Shown here: positions 18,042-29,334 of the stretch, piece by piece
How positions within the stretch are numbered: the stretch's first letter is position 1
Layout: every line of letters begins with the position of its first letter
Assembly (NCBI GenBank): GCA_022496205.1
Contig: WTXD01000030.1
Span: 248,001 to 312,000, forward strand
Origin: Gloeopeniophorella convolvens
Lineage: Eukaryota; Basidiomycota; Agaricomycetes; Russulales
Direction: 5' to 3'
DNA length: 64,000 nt
The notes under the pieces: generated by a model
Seen by the model: only the letters and a program-made list of their open reading frames with translations
The model's database searches: none
What the model was told of the DNA's origin: nothing
Translations under genes and position numbers: made by a program

Positions 18042-19167
18042 CCTCCCCCTCCTGACGCTCTTCTTGGGTAGCTAGTGCGTATCCGCGGAGTGCTCCTGCG
18101 CAGGGTGCACCCGCCAGGGTCTCCGTGGAGACGCCTGGGACGGTCGAAGTGTACTAGTACGTTGCTTACGGAAGCTCGGCCTCGCATCTGCACACGCAGC
18201 ACTCCTTATAGACCCGCGCAGCGTCGCGTTCTCATGCCGGCCTCCGCGTGGAGCGGCGCAACGCCTGCTTCCCTCCTTGCTAGGCGAGCGCAAGGCAAAG
18301 TCGTGGAATGGAAGAGGCGAACGAGGCACACTAATAATACTAGGCTTTCAGGGGAGAAGACGGATGCACCGCCTCGTGCACGCCCCCTACGCCAGTCCTT
18401 GCGCCACGCAAGCTTGAGTGAAGTCCGTGTGCATAAACGAGCACTGCATCGCCCCAGCAGCGGGCTTAGGGGGGGGGGGGGCTTGCCGCGGTGCAACGTT
18501 ACTCAGAGCGCACGATGTGCGCGCCTTGCGGGCCGCCCCGCTGCTGTAGGGGTCATAGACCGCACGTAAGACGTGCATCTGGACGCCCACGGGAGCGCGC
18601 GACTTGTGGGCGCCGCAGTGGCTGGGACCAGATGGCCCGGTGATCGTGCTGGGGAGCGTCGAAGCGGAGCTCACAGCAATTCCGCGATAGGCCCGCGTGT
18701 GCCGATAGCAGACTCGAGCAGCTCCGCAGACTCGGGGGCTTCATGACGCGCGTGGTGAAGCGCTGATAGTCCGGCGCCCCGGAATCATTTGCCATTGCCG
18801 GCAGCTCGCATGGCCAACGGCGCGCCAAAGTCGCGCAGACCGCGATACCCCTCCTCGCTCTTTCCATATCGGGTTAGCCTCGGCACTTGCACGGAACGTG
18901 TCACCGATCACCCTGGCATCGTGACCGATAACCTCGCTCTGGGGTCCCGCGATTCCCATGCCCGTTCCCAGCACGAAATATATCAACATTGAATGCAACA
19001 GATACTACAAGCAAAGGCGACAACAAAGACGCGGAGATATGTCGGCGAAAAGAAAGCAGCGCATACAACAAAAGCAGACATTGGACATCGTACCCCCGAG
19101 CGAACGCGCGGTAAGGATGAAAGGAACACAAGTACAAGGGCTTATCTTACAAGTCTCTCAGGCGCAC
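18042..19167. other. Convergent intergenic region with a G13 run
   Basis: About 1.1 kb between the ends of the RHO4-like and Zn2Cys6 genes. It is longer than most 3' spacers here. A run of 13 G lies at 18469-18481. No reading frame in it shows a domain or exon-like joins. Confidence 0.35.
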
Positions 19168-20158
19168 CTAGATGCTTCGCCCTTCCATTCCCGACAGTCC
19201 CTCGCGCCCGTCCGCATGATCTTCCCTCCTAGCGCCACCCACGGTAACAGCGAGCTCGACCCCCTGATTGCCCACAGAAGGAGGCTTCGAGTAGGGGTGG
19301 TGATGGTGGCCGTTCGGGGGTAGCCAGCGTACTGACCATTTGGCTGCATGACTACTTGCATGTCCGGGCGGTGATGCGGCATGAGGTACGGATTGGGATA
19401 CGGCACGCTACCATAAGGCAGATACCCGGGGTAGTACTGGTGATGAGGAGGCGGGGGAGGGTAGCCCCCTCCTTCGTGCTCTTGGTTCGGTGGTGGCGGC
19501 GGCGGTGGCTGAACCATGTAGTACGGCGGAGGATAGTACGTCGGCGCCTCTCCGGGCTTGTGCATCGGAGGGAGAGGGGGCGCGTACTGCCCATACACCG
19601 GGGGCGGGTACCCAACCGGGTTCATGAAGGACATGGCCGGCGGGGTCCCGCTCGCCGGGGGCACGCCAGGGAACGGCGTGCCCATGTGTGGCGGAGCAAC
19701 GGGGTCGAGTTGCGCTTCGTTGGCGGAAGTAGCGCGACCAGTTGTGAAACATAAAGGGTAAGCACCCACGCGTCGATGAGGCAGACAGATCCGCGGGAGT
19801 ACTCACTCTTTCCATCGCGCTTCTTGTAAGGGCCCCTCTTAATACCCTTTTTTCTTTCCTTACGCTGGGAATCGACGCACTCTTCACCGATGCCGTACTT
19901 GACGCAGCGCAGGCAAGGGCGCGCGTCATCGCACTTCTTGCAAGCCTTCTGGCAGTTGGTGCAGGCGTTCTTGACCTGACGGCGCTTGGAGCGAATGGGA
20001 GGCTGAGCCGCGTTCACGACACCAGGCGCGAACGGGTACATGTGCATAGGGAGGCCGGTGTAGGGGACGGTCTGGATAGCCATCTGGGACTGAACCGAGT
20101 CGGACTCGGGGGATTGGTCGAGCCTGTCATCGTCGGAGTGGGCGCGGGCAGATGCCAT
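19168..20158 (-). CDS. Zn2Cys6 transcription factor
   Basis: Nuclear DNA-binding protein with a fungal binuclear zinc cluster at about residues 64-93. The spacing CX2CX6CX5CX2CX8C is canonical (ACTNCQKACKKCDDARPC then LRC and EEC). A Lys/Arg-rich linker follows (RKERKKGIKRGPYKKR). After one intron of about 100 nt the rest is a low-complexity Pro/Tyr/Gly activation-like region (YYMVQPPPPPPPNQ). Unusually, the reading frame changes character after NGQYAGYP: as given it runs into an unrelated tail ending at 19158. Adding one C at the C5 run 19316-19320 would instead give a Pro/His-rich tail ending at 19168. There is no large middle homology domain, so this is a short member of the class. Targets are unknown. 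Confidence 0.85.
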
Positions 20159-21211
20159 GGCTGGAACGGAAAGAGTGAGTGAGCGAACAAGCGATGTGGC
20201 GGTATGGAGGAGAGAATGAAAGGGCAGCGGGCTGGAATGTTTGGGTTAGTGGCGAAAAAGGCACGTGGCGTGAGTGCCGTCTAAATTCAAGCATGAAAGA
20301 AGACAGACAAGCGCCGGTGAAGCGAGGAGGGAGGGGGGGCGTGGACCTGCAACGCGAAGGCGCGAAGGAGAGAAATGAAACATGGTGGAGACACAGGGCG
20401 AGGCCACACATAAGATGGGGCGATGTGGGGGGACACAAGAGAATGGATGAAGACATACAGGGTGTCGGTTCGCTGAGATTGCGGGGATTGATTGCAGGAA
20501 GGAGCGGAGAGGCGGAGAGGGCGAAGGAATGGGAGCGACGCGGGGTTGCAACTCGACTCGACTCTCTTTATCTTGAGGGTGTGAGCTGCGGCCGCCGCCC
20601 AGGCTTCCGGTGGACGTCATCTCCGCCTCAATCACGTTCACATCCGCGAATGGCGCACCCGCTGCCCCTGATGAACTCTTTGGTCTGGTCTGGGACAGGG
20701 GCCTGGATTCGATTGCATTGGGCCACGCCACTGCGTACCGCGCTGGCTGGGGTCTTCGCCGCTGGCAACTGTCAACAGGCGCAGGCCACACCGTGACCGC
20801 ACCCAGACACCGTTCACGCGCTGCGGCAGCGGTGACGCGCACGTCTCGAGACCCGCTGTGGACAACGCACGCAGCCCGCTTATGTATGCTGCGTTATATA
20901 AAATATAGTCGGCTCGCAGAGAGCGTCCATTGTCCCAGTGGCAGCCACCGCGGGTGAGCAAACAGGGCCAAACATGGAACACGAGGGCGGTGGTCTCGAG
21001 GCCATCAACGTCCGACACGCACTGCTCCTGGCTGCAGCCCGTTCGTCGAGCTCGCCATAGTGCTCGCTCTATCTATCCCAGCAACTACAACTCCCCCACA
21101 GGACCCGATTATATACGTATTCTTTAGTTTTTCTTTCGCTTTTTTGCATCCTGCGCGTCCCCGCTTTCAGCTTGCCGCTCGTCAGCTCCCTTTCTTCTTT
21201 CTTTAGTTCTC
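20159..21211. promoter_or_regulatory. Divergent promoter, Zn2Cys6 factor and DYRK-type kinase
   Basis: About 1.05 kb between two divergent start codons, large for this window, as is common for regulatory genes. A TATA-like TATATAAAATATA lies at 20895-20907, about 310 bp before the kinase ATG. The 150 bp before that ATG are rich in T and C. Confidence 0.4.
20895..20907 (+). promoter_or_regulatory. TATA-like box upstream of the DYRK-type kinase
   Basis: TATATAAAATATA stands in a GC-rich setting about 310 bp before the kinase start. The distance implies a long leader if it is used. Confidence 0.3.
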
Positions 21212-24200
21212 ATGTCCGCGTCTCCCACCCACTCGCCCCTCCTCGCTTACGACAAGAGTCCGTCCAAGAGAAAGGACAGGCCGCCTGCTCTTGAGATCGC
21301 TGACCCCTCCGTCCCGCCGTCTCGTCCTGCTGATCGTCGTCCCTCGGCAGAAGACTCGAAGCCTCACGTCGAGCAGGTGTGCTGCCATTCCATTCTTTCG
21401 CTCCTTCTTGCCTTGCTCATCGCTCTCTAGCTACGCGCCAATCCATCCATTGATGACCTCCATGCCCACCTTCCCTCTCGGTCAGCTTCCGCCACGTCGT
21501 CACTCGATCCATACTACTTCAGCGTGCATTCTCCCTCCGGATCTCCCATCCCCCTCTCCCGGAACCTCCGCATCCCAGCACGACTCCTGAGACGCGTCCT
21601 GTCACGTTTGAGCCTGTTACTCCGCATCGGGACCCGTCTAAAATCGACAGGCGTGGCCTGCACGGACTAGGCGAGCTCGCGACGCCCCGTTGGACGCGAT
21701 CGGTCGTGAATCGCGATGAGGATACTGATAGCTTGGACCATGATGAGCCAGAGCCACTCCTTCCCGAAGACCCCGAAGAGATTGATTCCGACAGCCCTTG
21801 GACAATAGAGGCCATTGACGGCGAAGAGGATGAGATGCGAGACGAGGTGTGCTTCTATATTACTCGTTTTTCCATCGGTTAACCGTCCATTCAGCCTCTC
21901 GCTGATGTGAAGCCTATCTCACGGGCCGTTCGCCCTCGACCCTCCGTCACAGAGGAGAGTGGGGGCGAAGAAATTCTGTATCCGCGGACCCAATTTGCAA
22001 GATCATTAGCCTCAATGCAACCCGGGTCCCGCAACTCTCCTCCGCCTGGCTCAGCCCCTCCCACCGCATTCTTATCACCATCGAACAAAGCAAGGAAGCG
22101 CACTTCCGACGAGTTTGAGCGTGACCAGACTGGAACCCTGATCAAGAAGCACCAACGGACACCTTCCGGTTCCATCCTCGATAAAGGTAAAGACGAGCGT
22201 GCTTCAGCGCGGAAACATCGCAGCCTCGGCGTAGGACTTCCGCCTTCGTCTTCGAGAGATAAGCCCAGGGAGCGTCGCAAGGACAGCATCTCCACAGGTG
22301 GAAGTGTCACCAAAGAACGACACTCTAGGCACACGTCCGCCAGCTCGTCTTCGTCAAGTCATGGGGAACAGCTTCACTCGCGCCGCGTTCACACGACTGA
22401 CTTTTCTCACCTGCCCCCTTCGCCCTCTACGTCATCCATCCAGCAGTTTCTTCGCCATGCAGGCAGCAACGGTGCCTTGGGCACTTCAGCATCCTTCAGT
22501 TCCCACAAGGATTCCCAGAGCCATCACACACCCAATGTCGCCCACTCTTTGCTCAGGGGAACACAGGAGGGTTGGTCAGATCTCGATGACCACGCTACTG
22601 TGGAGGCGCTTCGCAAGCTTGATGGCTTGTCTGGTAAATCTGGTACTCGCGTGCGATCGAGCGTTGGCAGTCTTCGCCCAGTCAGCTCTAGTCGACCCGG
22701 AACACCTGCAAAGTCTGGTTCGCAGTGGGAGGGCGTGGGTTCGGACAGCGGCAAGACCAGTCGCAGAAGTTCGACCCACGTGCGCGAGAGTACTTCCTCT
22801 GCAAAAGATAAGGATCAAACGCCGAACGCCAATCGTCAGCCAGCCGGCTTGTTCGACTTCACTGACGCTGCTGAATTAGCTGGAAGCGTGTTTGGGAGCA
22901 GCGACGAGACGCAGCTCAGTTCACCTGCGCAAGACAAGCCGGCCATCAAGAAATCCTCGGCAGGTGTCCGTCTGAGCTACCCTGCTAAACGCGGTTCTAC
23001 ATCGTCGACTACATACACCAGCACACCGACCACGAGCTCTCGGGATTCAGGGTCTATGTCAGCTGGTACAAGTCTCACGTCTATTTCCGCACAATCTGGT
23101 CGTCATTCGACAAACAAGGCTCGGCGCAACAGCGTTGGCAGCGATGCTTCACAGCCTGGTGACGTCACTTCCCTCAAGGACCGCGCTGCATCCCTCGCAG
23201 TGTCCGCTGACCCGCAAGAAGCCGTGGAGGAAGTTCCTCCTGTGCCTCCTCTTCCCAAGGACCTGTCTACGTACCGCTCTCCCCCACAATCCTCGACTGG
23301 CACCTCTTTTCCTATCGAGGAAGCGCCAGCGGATAGCCAACCACAGGTGGAGGATAGTGAGCCTAATTGGACCGCCCCCGCAGAGATCGTTGCTGCACCG
23401 AGCGTGTCAAAGGCATCCTCGCCGGCACCGCATACCCAGCAGGTTGATCCCCAGGGATACGCTTCTGCTCCTGCAGTTCTCAAAACACCCTCGAAGAAAT
23501 GGAGCATACTTGGAATCAAAAAGAGCGCTTCCCCGTCCACTAGCACGGCCAAGGACTCCCTTGCTTCAAAAGCCTCCCCCATGAGACAGAGTCCACGGTT
23601 GTCGACTCTCGGCCAGCCCACTCGGCGTTCCATGTCCAAGGACAGTGAGCCTTGGTCGCCTATCCAACAACCTGACGCCATGACTTCCGCTGCATCCCTT
23701 GCATCACAGTCATCCTTGTCCTCGTCTCACGCTTTGTCCCCGTCTGCGGCGATGGCTGGCACGCCTGAAAGGCACCTTTCCAGCCGCCCTGGCACTGCGT
23801 CAAGTTCGCATAAGTCCAGCTCGCTGGCTGCTCCTCAGCAGACGCCTCTCAGCCCCTCTGGTTCTGTTCGCCGCGGCTCCTCAAAGCGCTTGACACCTTC
23901 TGCGATCCCATTCTTCCGCCGCTCCTCGTCTCAGTCCATGCAAGTCGGCGTCCCCCGCTCGTCCTCGCCACCTGCATCGACGGGTCCTTCACACCTGCAG
24001 CCCAGAGAGCTCCCATCACCTGTCGATAATAGCATGTCGACGCCTTCTGGTGCGCACAAGAAGACTTCCATGCTTAGCCTGGGTTCGCTTTTGAAGGGAT
24101 CAAGCTCGAGACGCAACTTGCAGGCCGGTAAGGACGACTCGAAGAGCGATAGAGAGAGTCGACGCGGACGGGATACTGATGGTGGGAAGTCCGACAAGGA

Positions 24201-27200
24201 GAAGTCTAAGAAGGATGATAAGGACCGTAGTGAAAGTCGGATTTCGGTGCTAATGGGTAGGAAGCGTGGCAAGGTGGGCACTAGACATAAGTGAGTGACG
24301 ATCGTGTGCTGATACCCCCCTTCTGCAGACGTTGTCCTCGACGGAGTCGAAGAAGCCGCAGCCAGTGAGTATGCCTCCTATGCAGATTTCCGCGTTGCCC
24401 CAGGCAACAGCTCAACGCGTTGCGAATCTGAAGGCCGGTCCCCCCTCAAACGGTTCTCCTGGCGCTGTCCGCAGCAACACCATGTCGACGCGCGCCACGT
24501 CGCAGACGATCAGTTCGCTGCAGCGCCAGTCAGATACATCTCTCAGAAACCGGACGCAGCTTCCAACGATCGCTGGGTCGCCATCGGTGGGAACGGCTGG
24601 GAGCAACTCGCAGATAAGTCGGGAGATGAGAGAACGTGGCGACCTACCCCCTCCATCTGCCGCGAACCCTTCTTCCTCGAACCCCAAAGAGACACCGACC
24701 AAGATTCCGCGTATCCACAGCCGCACTTCTACTGTATCATCACCCGCCCTTAAGCCTACCGCTGCGACCTCCATGGCTAGCCGACGGGCGAGTCTCATTG
24801 TCACTGGTTCTCTGGGTAGCAATAACCCCTCTCCAACATCCGGCAATGCTTCGGGGAACGGTTCCTCGGGGTCGATCAACAACCCGGCGGCGGTTATGGG
24901 TGAATTCGGTGTTCTGGAAGACGATGGATCCAAGACCACTCTTAGCACGATCACACAGAGGCAGTCTATCCGTGCGTCTCCCTCATCAAACGCTGCGTCC
25001 CGAGTTCCTCGTCAGATTACCACCTCGACCTCCGCGTCCAACATCCCACGCAAGGGCAACCGCGACTCGATGTCTTTCGGCGGCCTCCGCAAGTCGTCCA
25101 CGGGCTCCGTGGCCTCGCTCAACTCGGTCGCCCCGAGCGACGCGCCCTCGGCCCAGACCACCTCGCACCGCTTCTCTGCACTTTCGCCGTCGAAGGGCCT
25201 CAAGCTGCTCAGCCCGAAGGTCTCTCTCGTCCACTCGCGCTCGTCCAACTCGTCCAGCACCCATCAAGCCCCCACGCCTTCGTCTAGCCGCCTTTCGATA
25301 TCGACCCCTTCGCCTGCTCCCAGTTCCGTCGACGAGGAAGAACTTCTCGGCGACGAAGAGATGCTGCAGTACATCAAGAGGCAGCAGCAGAAGAAGCTGG
25401 CGCATGGTGCGACGCAGGAGGAGTTGGATGCGCTTTTGCGTTTCCCGGAGCCGTTACCGCCAGTTCCTCCACAGAGCCCTTCTGGTAAGTCAACTCCGTG
25501 CCTATAGCAGGGTCAAGCTCACTTTATGACCCAGCCGTCCTCAAGAGCAATCAACGTCAGCACTTGTCCGAATACGAGCGTCAGGAGATCCTCGACTTCC
25601 CCTCGGTGTACTATATTGGTACCGGTAGCGAGAAGAAGCCTGCGCACCCCGACAGGCCAACGAACAACTATGGCTACGACGACGATCGCGGCGACTATCT
25701 TGTGATTGATCACGACCATCTCGCCTACCGCTATGAAGTCATGGACAGCCTCGGAAAGGGTTCGTTCGGTCAAGTGCTGAGCTGCCGGGACCACGCCACG
25801 GGAGGGTCGGTTGCGATCAAGATTATTCGGAATAAGAAACGCTTTCACCACCAAGCCCTTGTTGAGATCAAGATTCTGGATAACTTGCGTCAATGGGTGC
25901 GTCGTTATTTTTCGCTTGTTTGCTTGCTCAGAGTGTCTGACGCGCGACTTGCCTGCAGGACCCCGATGAGAAGCACCACGTCATCAAGATGACGGAGCAC
26001 TTCTACTTCCGCAACCACCTCTGTATCGCTATGGAACTGCTCAGCATTAATCTATACGAACTCATCAAGGCCAACGGCTTCGTTGGGTTCACCACCGCGC
26101 TTATCCGTCGCTTCACGAGCCAGATGCTCATGTCCCTCTCTTTGATGCGGCATCACCGCATTGTACATTGTGACCTTAAGCCTGAGGTGATTACTTCCGA
26201 ATGGGTATTGTAGTATCGATCTGACGCTCGCGCAGAATGTGTTACTACGCCACCCCGCCAAAAGCGCTATCAAGGTCATCGACTTCGGCAGCAGCTGTCT
26301 CGAGCATGAAAAAAGTGAGGCGGTAGTTTACTAAAGCTCGATCGATGTCTCATAGCCACAGTCTACACGTACATCCAGAGTCGATTCTACCGGTCGCCAG
26401 AAGTTATCCTCGGCATGAACTACCACATGGCCATCGATATGTGGAGCTTGGGATGCATCCTGGCGGAGCTCAAAACAGGTTTCCCCATCTTCCCTGGAGA
26501 AAACGAGCAGGAGCAGCTGTCTTGCATAATGGAAGTCCTCGGCCTTCCGGACAAGGACTTTGTCAACCGGAGCTCACGCAAGCGACTCTTCTTCGGTATG
26601 CATGTGTCTCACTTCCTCTTCTCCGCGGCTAATCTTTTACTAGACTCCACCGGTGCCCCCCGACCCGTGGTCAATTCGAAGGGGCGGCGGAGGCGGCCAG
26701 GCACTAAGACCCTTGCTCAGGTTCTCCGCTGCGACGATGATCTATTTATCGACTTCGTCGCCAAATGTCTCATGTGGGACCCCGAGCGCCGCATCAAGCC
26801 TCAAAACGCGATGCGGCACCCCTTCATCACGGCTGGAAAACGTTCCAAGGGCTCAACGCCTTCGTCCACAGCCGCCAAGGCGCTCTTGTCTACGGCGACG
26901 AGCTTAGCCAGCCGGTCGTCCAAGACGACGGAAACGCCCAAGAAGACCCAGATCAGCGCCCCGACCCCCCTCACCGCCCGCATTGCACGAACCACCAACG
27001 CTCAGCCATCCACACCTAGCAGCGTATCCACTTCCATGCACTCCATCGGATCCGCGCGCTCATACCGCTCATCACAATCGCAAGCTCTATCTTCCTCGTA
27101 TCATTCCAGCAGAACCATCAACGGATTTGCCGTACGCTGACGTGTTCGGTGCCTCCGAGTCTATACTGACCGCTCCGTTATAGACGACCGCCTCCAAGTG

Positions 27201-27201
27201 A
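21212..27201 (+). CDS. DYRK-family protein kinase, Pom1-like
   Basis: Dual-specificity kinase of the DYRK group. The kinase domain fills roughly the last third: DYRK-box lead-in NNYGYDDDRGDYL, glycine loop LGKGSFGQV, VAIKII, catalytic HRIVHCDLKPEN, DFG as VIDFGSSC, activation loop YTYIQSRFYRSPE (Tyr-x-Tyr autophosphorylation type), and WSLGCILAEL. About 1,300 mostly disordered Ser/Pro/Thr-rich residues precede it, on exons 21900-24280 and 24329-25484. Introns are short; the one at 25485-25534 leads to AVLKSNQRQHLSEYER. A final intron (27130-27183) probably replaces the direct stop at 27140, giving FATTASK. Exon 21431-21846 is not a multiple of three, so it needs one extra base near 21550 or a 98-nt intron (21481-21578). 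In fission yeast Pom1 marks cell ends; a polarity role here is inference. Confidence 0.88.
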
Positions 27202-27569
27202 ACTCGACGTTCACCTACAGTTCACCTATATAGTATCTCGCACCATGACCTTGCCATCGCACGGTAGATAGTTGTCCGTTCTCGCAAAACGTCAGGCTGG
27301 CCTTTCACTTTATTAATACCCGTGGCCCGCTGTATTTTACCCGTTGCTCCGCCTCCTGTTCGCTGTTGTTTCCTTTTCTGGGCACCTTGCACGCGGTCGT
27401 ACAATCCGTTTCACGAACATGCAATACAATACACACATCATTAGCACTGGGATACGCCGTGTGGTGTGCTTTGCGCTGGGCCGCTACGGGGGCCCCAGTC
27501 CCCGAGTTCACATATGGCGTCGCCCATCTCGTTGCGCCACCGAACAACACTGGCGGAGGATACGGCTCA
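27202..27569. other. Region after the kinase gene
   Basis: Likely 3' end of the kinase transcript and leader of the small gene downstream. The frame of the downstream hypothetical exon stays open back to about 27366 but contains no ATG, so coding cannot be shown. Confidence 0.3.
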
Positions 27570-27909
27570 ATGCAACTACGCATCTCTATTGAACTGTACG
27601 GCATGAAGGCATTCTTCATATTCGCGGAGGGCTGGTGGCACTGGCGCGAGATACATGCGGATTTTGGTACGAGACCGACGTAACACAGTATTATATGCGC
27701 CCGCTCGAGATAACGTTTCAGGAATTGATGTTAACCGCCGATCTTTGAGACGATGCCAGTGTATCGAGTGCGTCCAACGGGTGAAGGAGGCCCACAAGAC
27801 TGCGGAGGCAGTGGCCGCTGTGGGAGGACATAGTAAGCTGATTCCTTCAGCTGGAATTACGGTTGCCGTGCAACCTCCCTCATCCGAGGAGTCGCTGGCA
27901 GGGCCCTAA
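27570..27909 (+). CDS. Hypothetical small protein, one intron
   Basis: Not recognised. The frame starting at ATG 27570 (MQLRISIELYGMKAFFIFAEGWW) joins cleanly over an intron with good ends (GTACGA...TTTCAG, about 27666-27720) to GIDVNRRSLRRCQCIECVQR and stops at 27909. The joined product is about 95 residues: an aromatic start, a Cys pair (CQCIEC), then a polar tail. The frame is open further upstream without an ATG, so a 5' exon may be missing. The perfect intron with frame kept on both sides is the only support; chance is possible. Confidence 0.3.
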
Positions 27910-29334
27910 TCACCAGCAAGGGTAGGGCTTAGCCGTCGTAGTCTCCTATAGACCCACTGCTGCGGTGTAGCCTTGCTCGCAGTATACCATTGGCAGCGTC
28001 ACTGAGCAGGTCGGGGCGCCTTGGTGTGATACATCTGGAGCGCGCCATTCGTCCATAGGGGTTCGACGTGTCCGAGTCACCGTCGCACCTCGGCCCCCGA
28101 GTTTGAGTCCGAGCCCCTAGAGCCTAGGCCACAAGATGGAGCCACATCATACTCGGACTCAGCAGCGGGACCAGGCGGCAGTGACCATGCATGGATAGCC
28201 GCCCTCCATATCCGCTCCTCTCCGAAGCAGTATAAATGAGCGCAGCAACACACCTGGTTATTACATCCCCTTCAACCTTTCCCTCAAGGTCCGCCACCGT
28301 CTCCTCGTCCCTCGTGCTCACACCTTGCGCACAGGCCCCCCTACAGGCAGACCGCCCCTGCGACGGGAGCTGCCCCGCGGCCCTAGTCACTATGCTAGTT
28401 TGCTGGCCGCGGCGGTGGTGTGCTCCTCCTGCCAGGCAGGCGGCCAGGCCTCGGGAGGCCACTAGGGCTCATGCACGCGGGGTCACCACCCGCATTGTGA
28501 TGCGGGAGTCACTGCGCGGCTGTGGTTGCTTAGCCACGGATGGCCGCTGTCGGTGTGGGCTCCTCCTGCTTCGCAGCCGGGCGGTGCCCTGTTGTTGTGT
28601 TCTCCTATTTCCCTCCCGCGGCTGGTGGCGTCCGAGTGCGTCACCAGCCAAGTCTCAGCGCCTCTGGTCTGAGCATTGGGAGGGGTCTGGGCGTCGGAGC
28701 ACCGCGCTAACCCGGTCCCCCGCGGCTGGTGGACCCGCGCAGCCAGCCAAGTCTCAGCGCCCCGCACTGAACATCCCTTAAAAGACGCACGCCTCCTGCC
28801 TCGCCGCAGTGCGTGCTCGGTCCGCCCGGCGGGGCAACCGCGAGGTGCAGCGACGTCGGCCTTGCCGCACCGCCCTCGAAGCGCAGCGCGCATCTTGGCC
28901 TCCGAAGCGAACGGAGTCGCCACGCTATCTGGCCGAGGCGGAGCATGAGGCAGGCTCGCAGCGCGGTGCAGCCTGTCGCAGTCCGCGCTGGGTCTTGCGC
29001 CCATTAGACAGCCTTGGATGACGAGGGTTCCAGCAGGCATCTCAAGTCTTGGGAGCCTTCTGTCGGCTCGGTTCAATTTTTTGCATCCATTCGAGGTTTG
29101 TCCTCGTTAGATTCCGGCCTCGTATACGTACTTTGTAATGCCAGTCTATGTTTGTGTCCATCGTCGTATGCGAGACGCAGCGTTAACAGGGAGGAAATAG
29201 TTTTGTCGAGTTTGCGATGTGTACGAACATTTTAACCGTGGTCGAAAATTGCCGTAGACTTCATCAAAGTACCATGGTAGAAAGGAGGTGTGTACATTGA
29301 CCTGAACAAGAAATCCGATATACAATAGTCAGTA
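27910..29334. repeat. GC-rich intergenic block with imperfect repeats
   Basis: About 1.4 kb without a credible gene. Two copies of a unit stand about 100 bp apart: each starts CCCGCGGCTGGTGG (28615 and 28719) and ends CAGCCAAGTCTCAGCGCC (28645 and 28744), with different sequence between. Other short GC-rich words also recur (CTCCTCCTGC at 28421 and 28561). It may be part of a dispersed repeat of this genome; family unknown. Confidence 0.4.

Noticed and set aside
20179..20796. 205-codon plus-strand frame upstream of the DYRK gene
   Set aside because: Low-complexity Arg/Gly sequence in a divergent promoter, overlapped by an equally long minus frame; no domain.
25485..25510. 26-nt intron in the DYRK gene
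   Set aside because: It would be too short; the acceptor at 25534 gives a 50-nt intron and the expected AVLKSNQ join.
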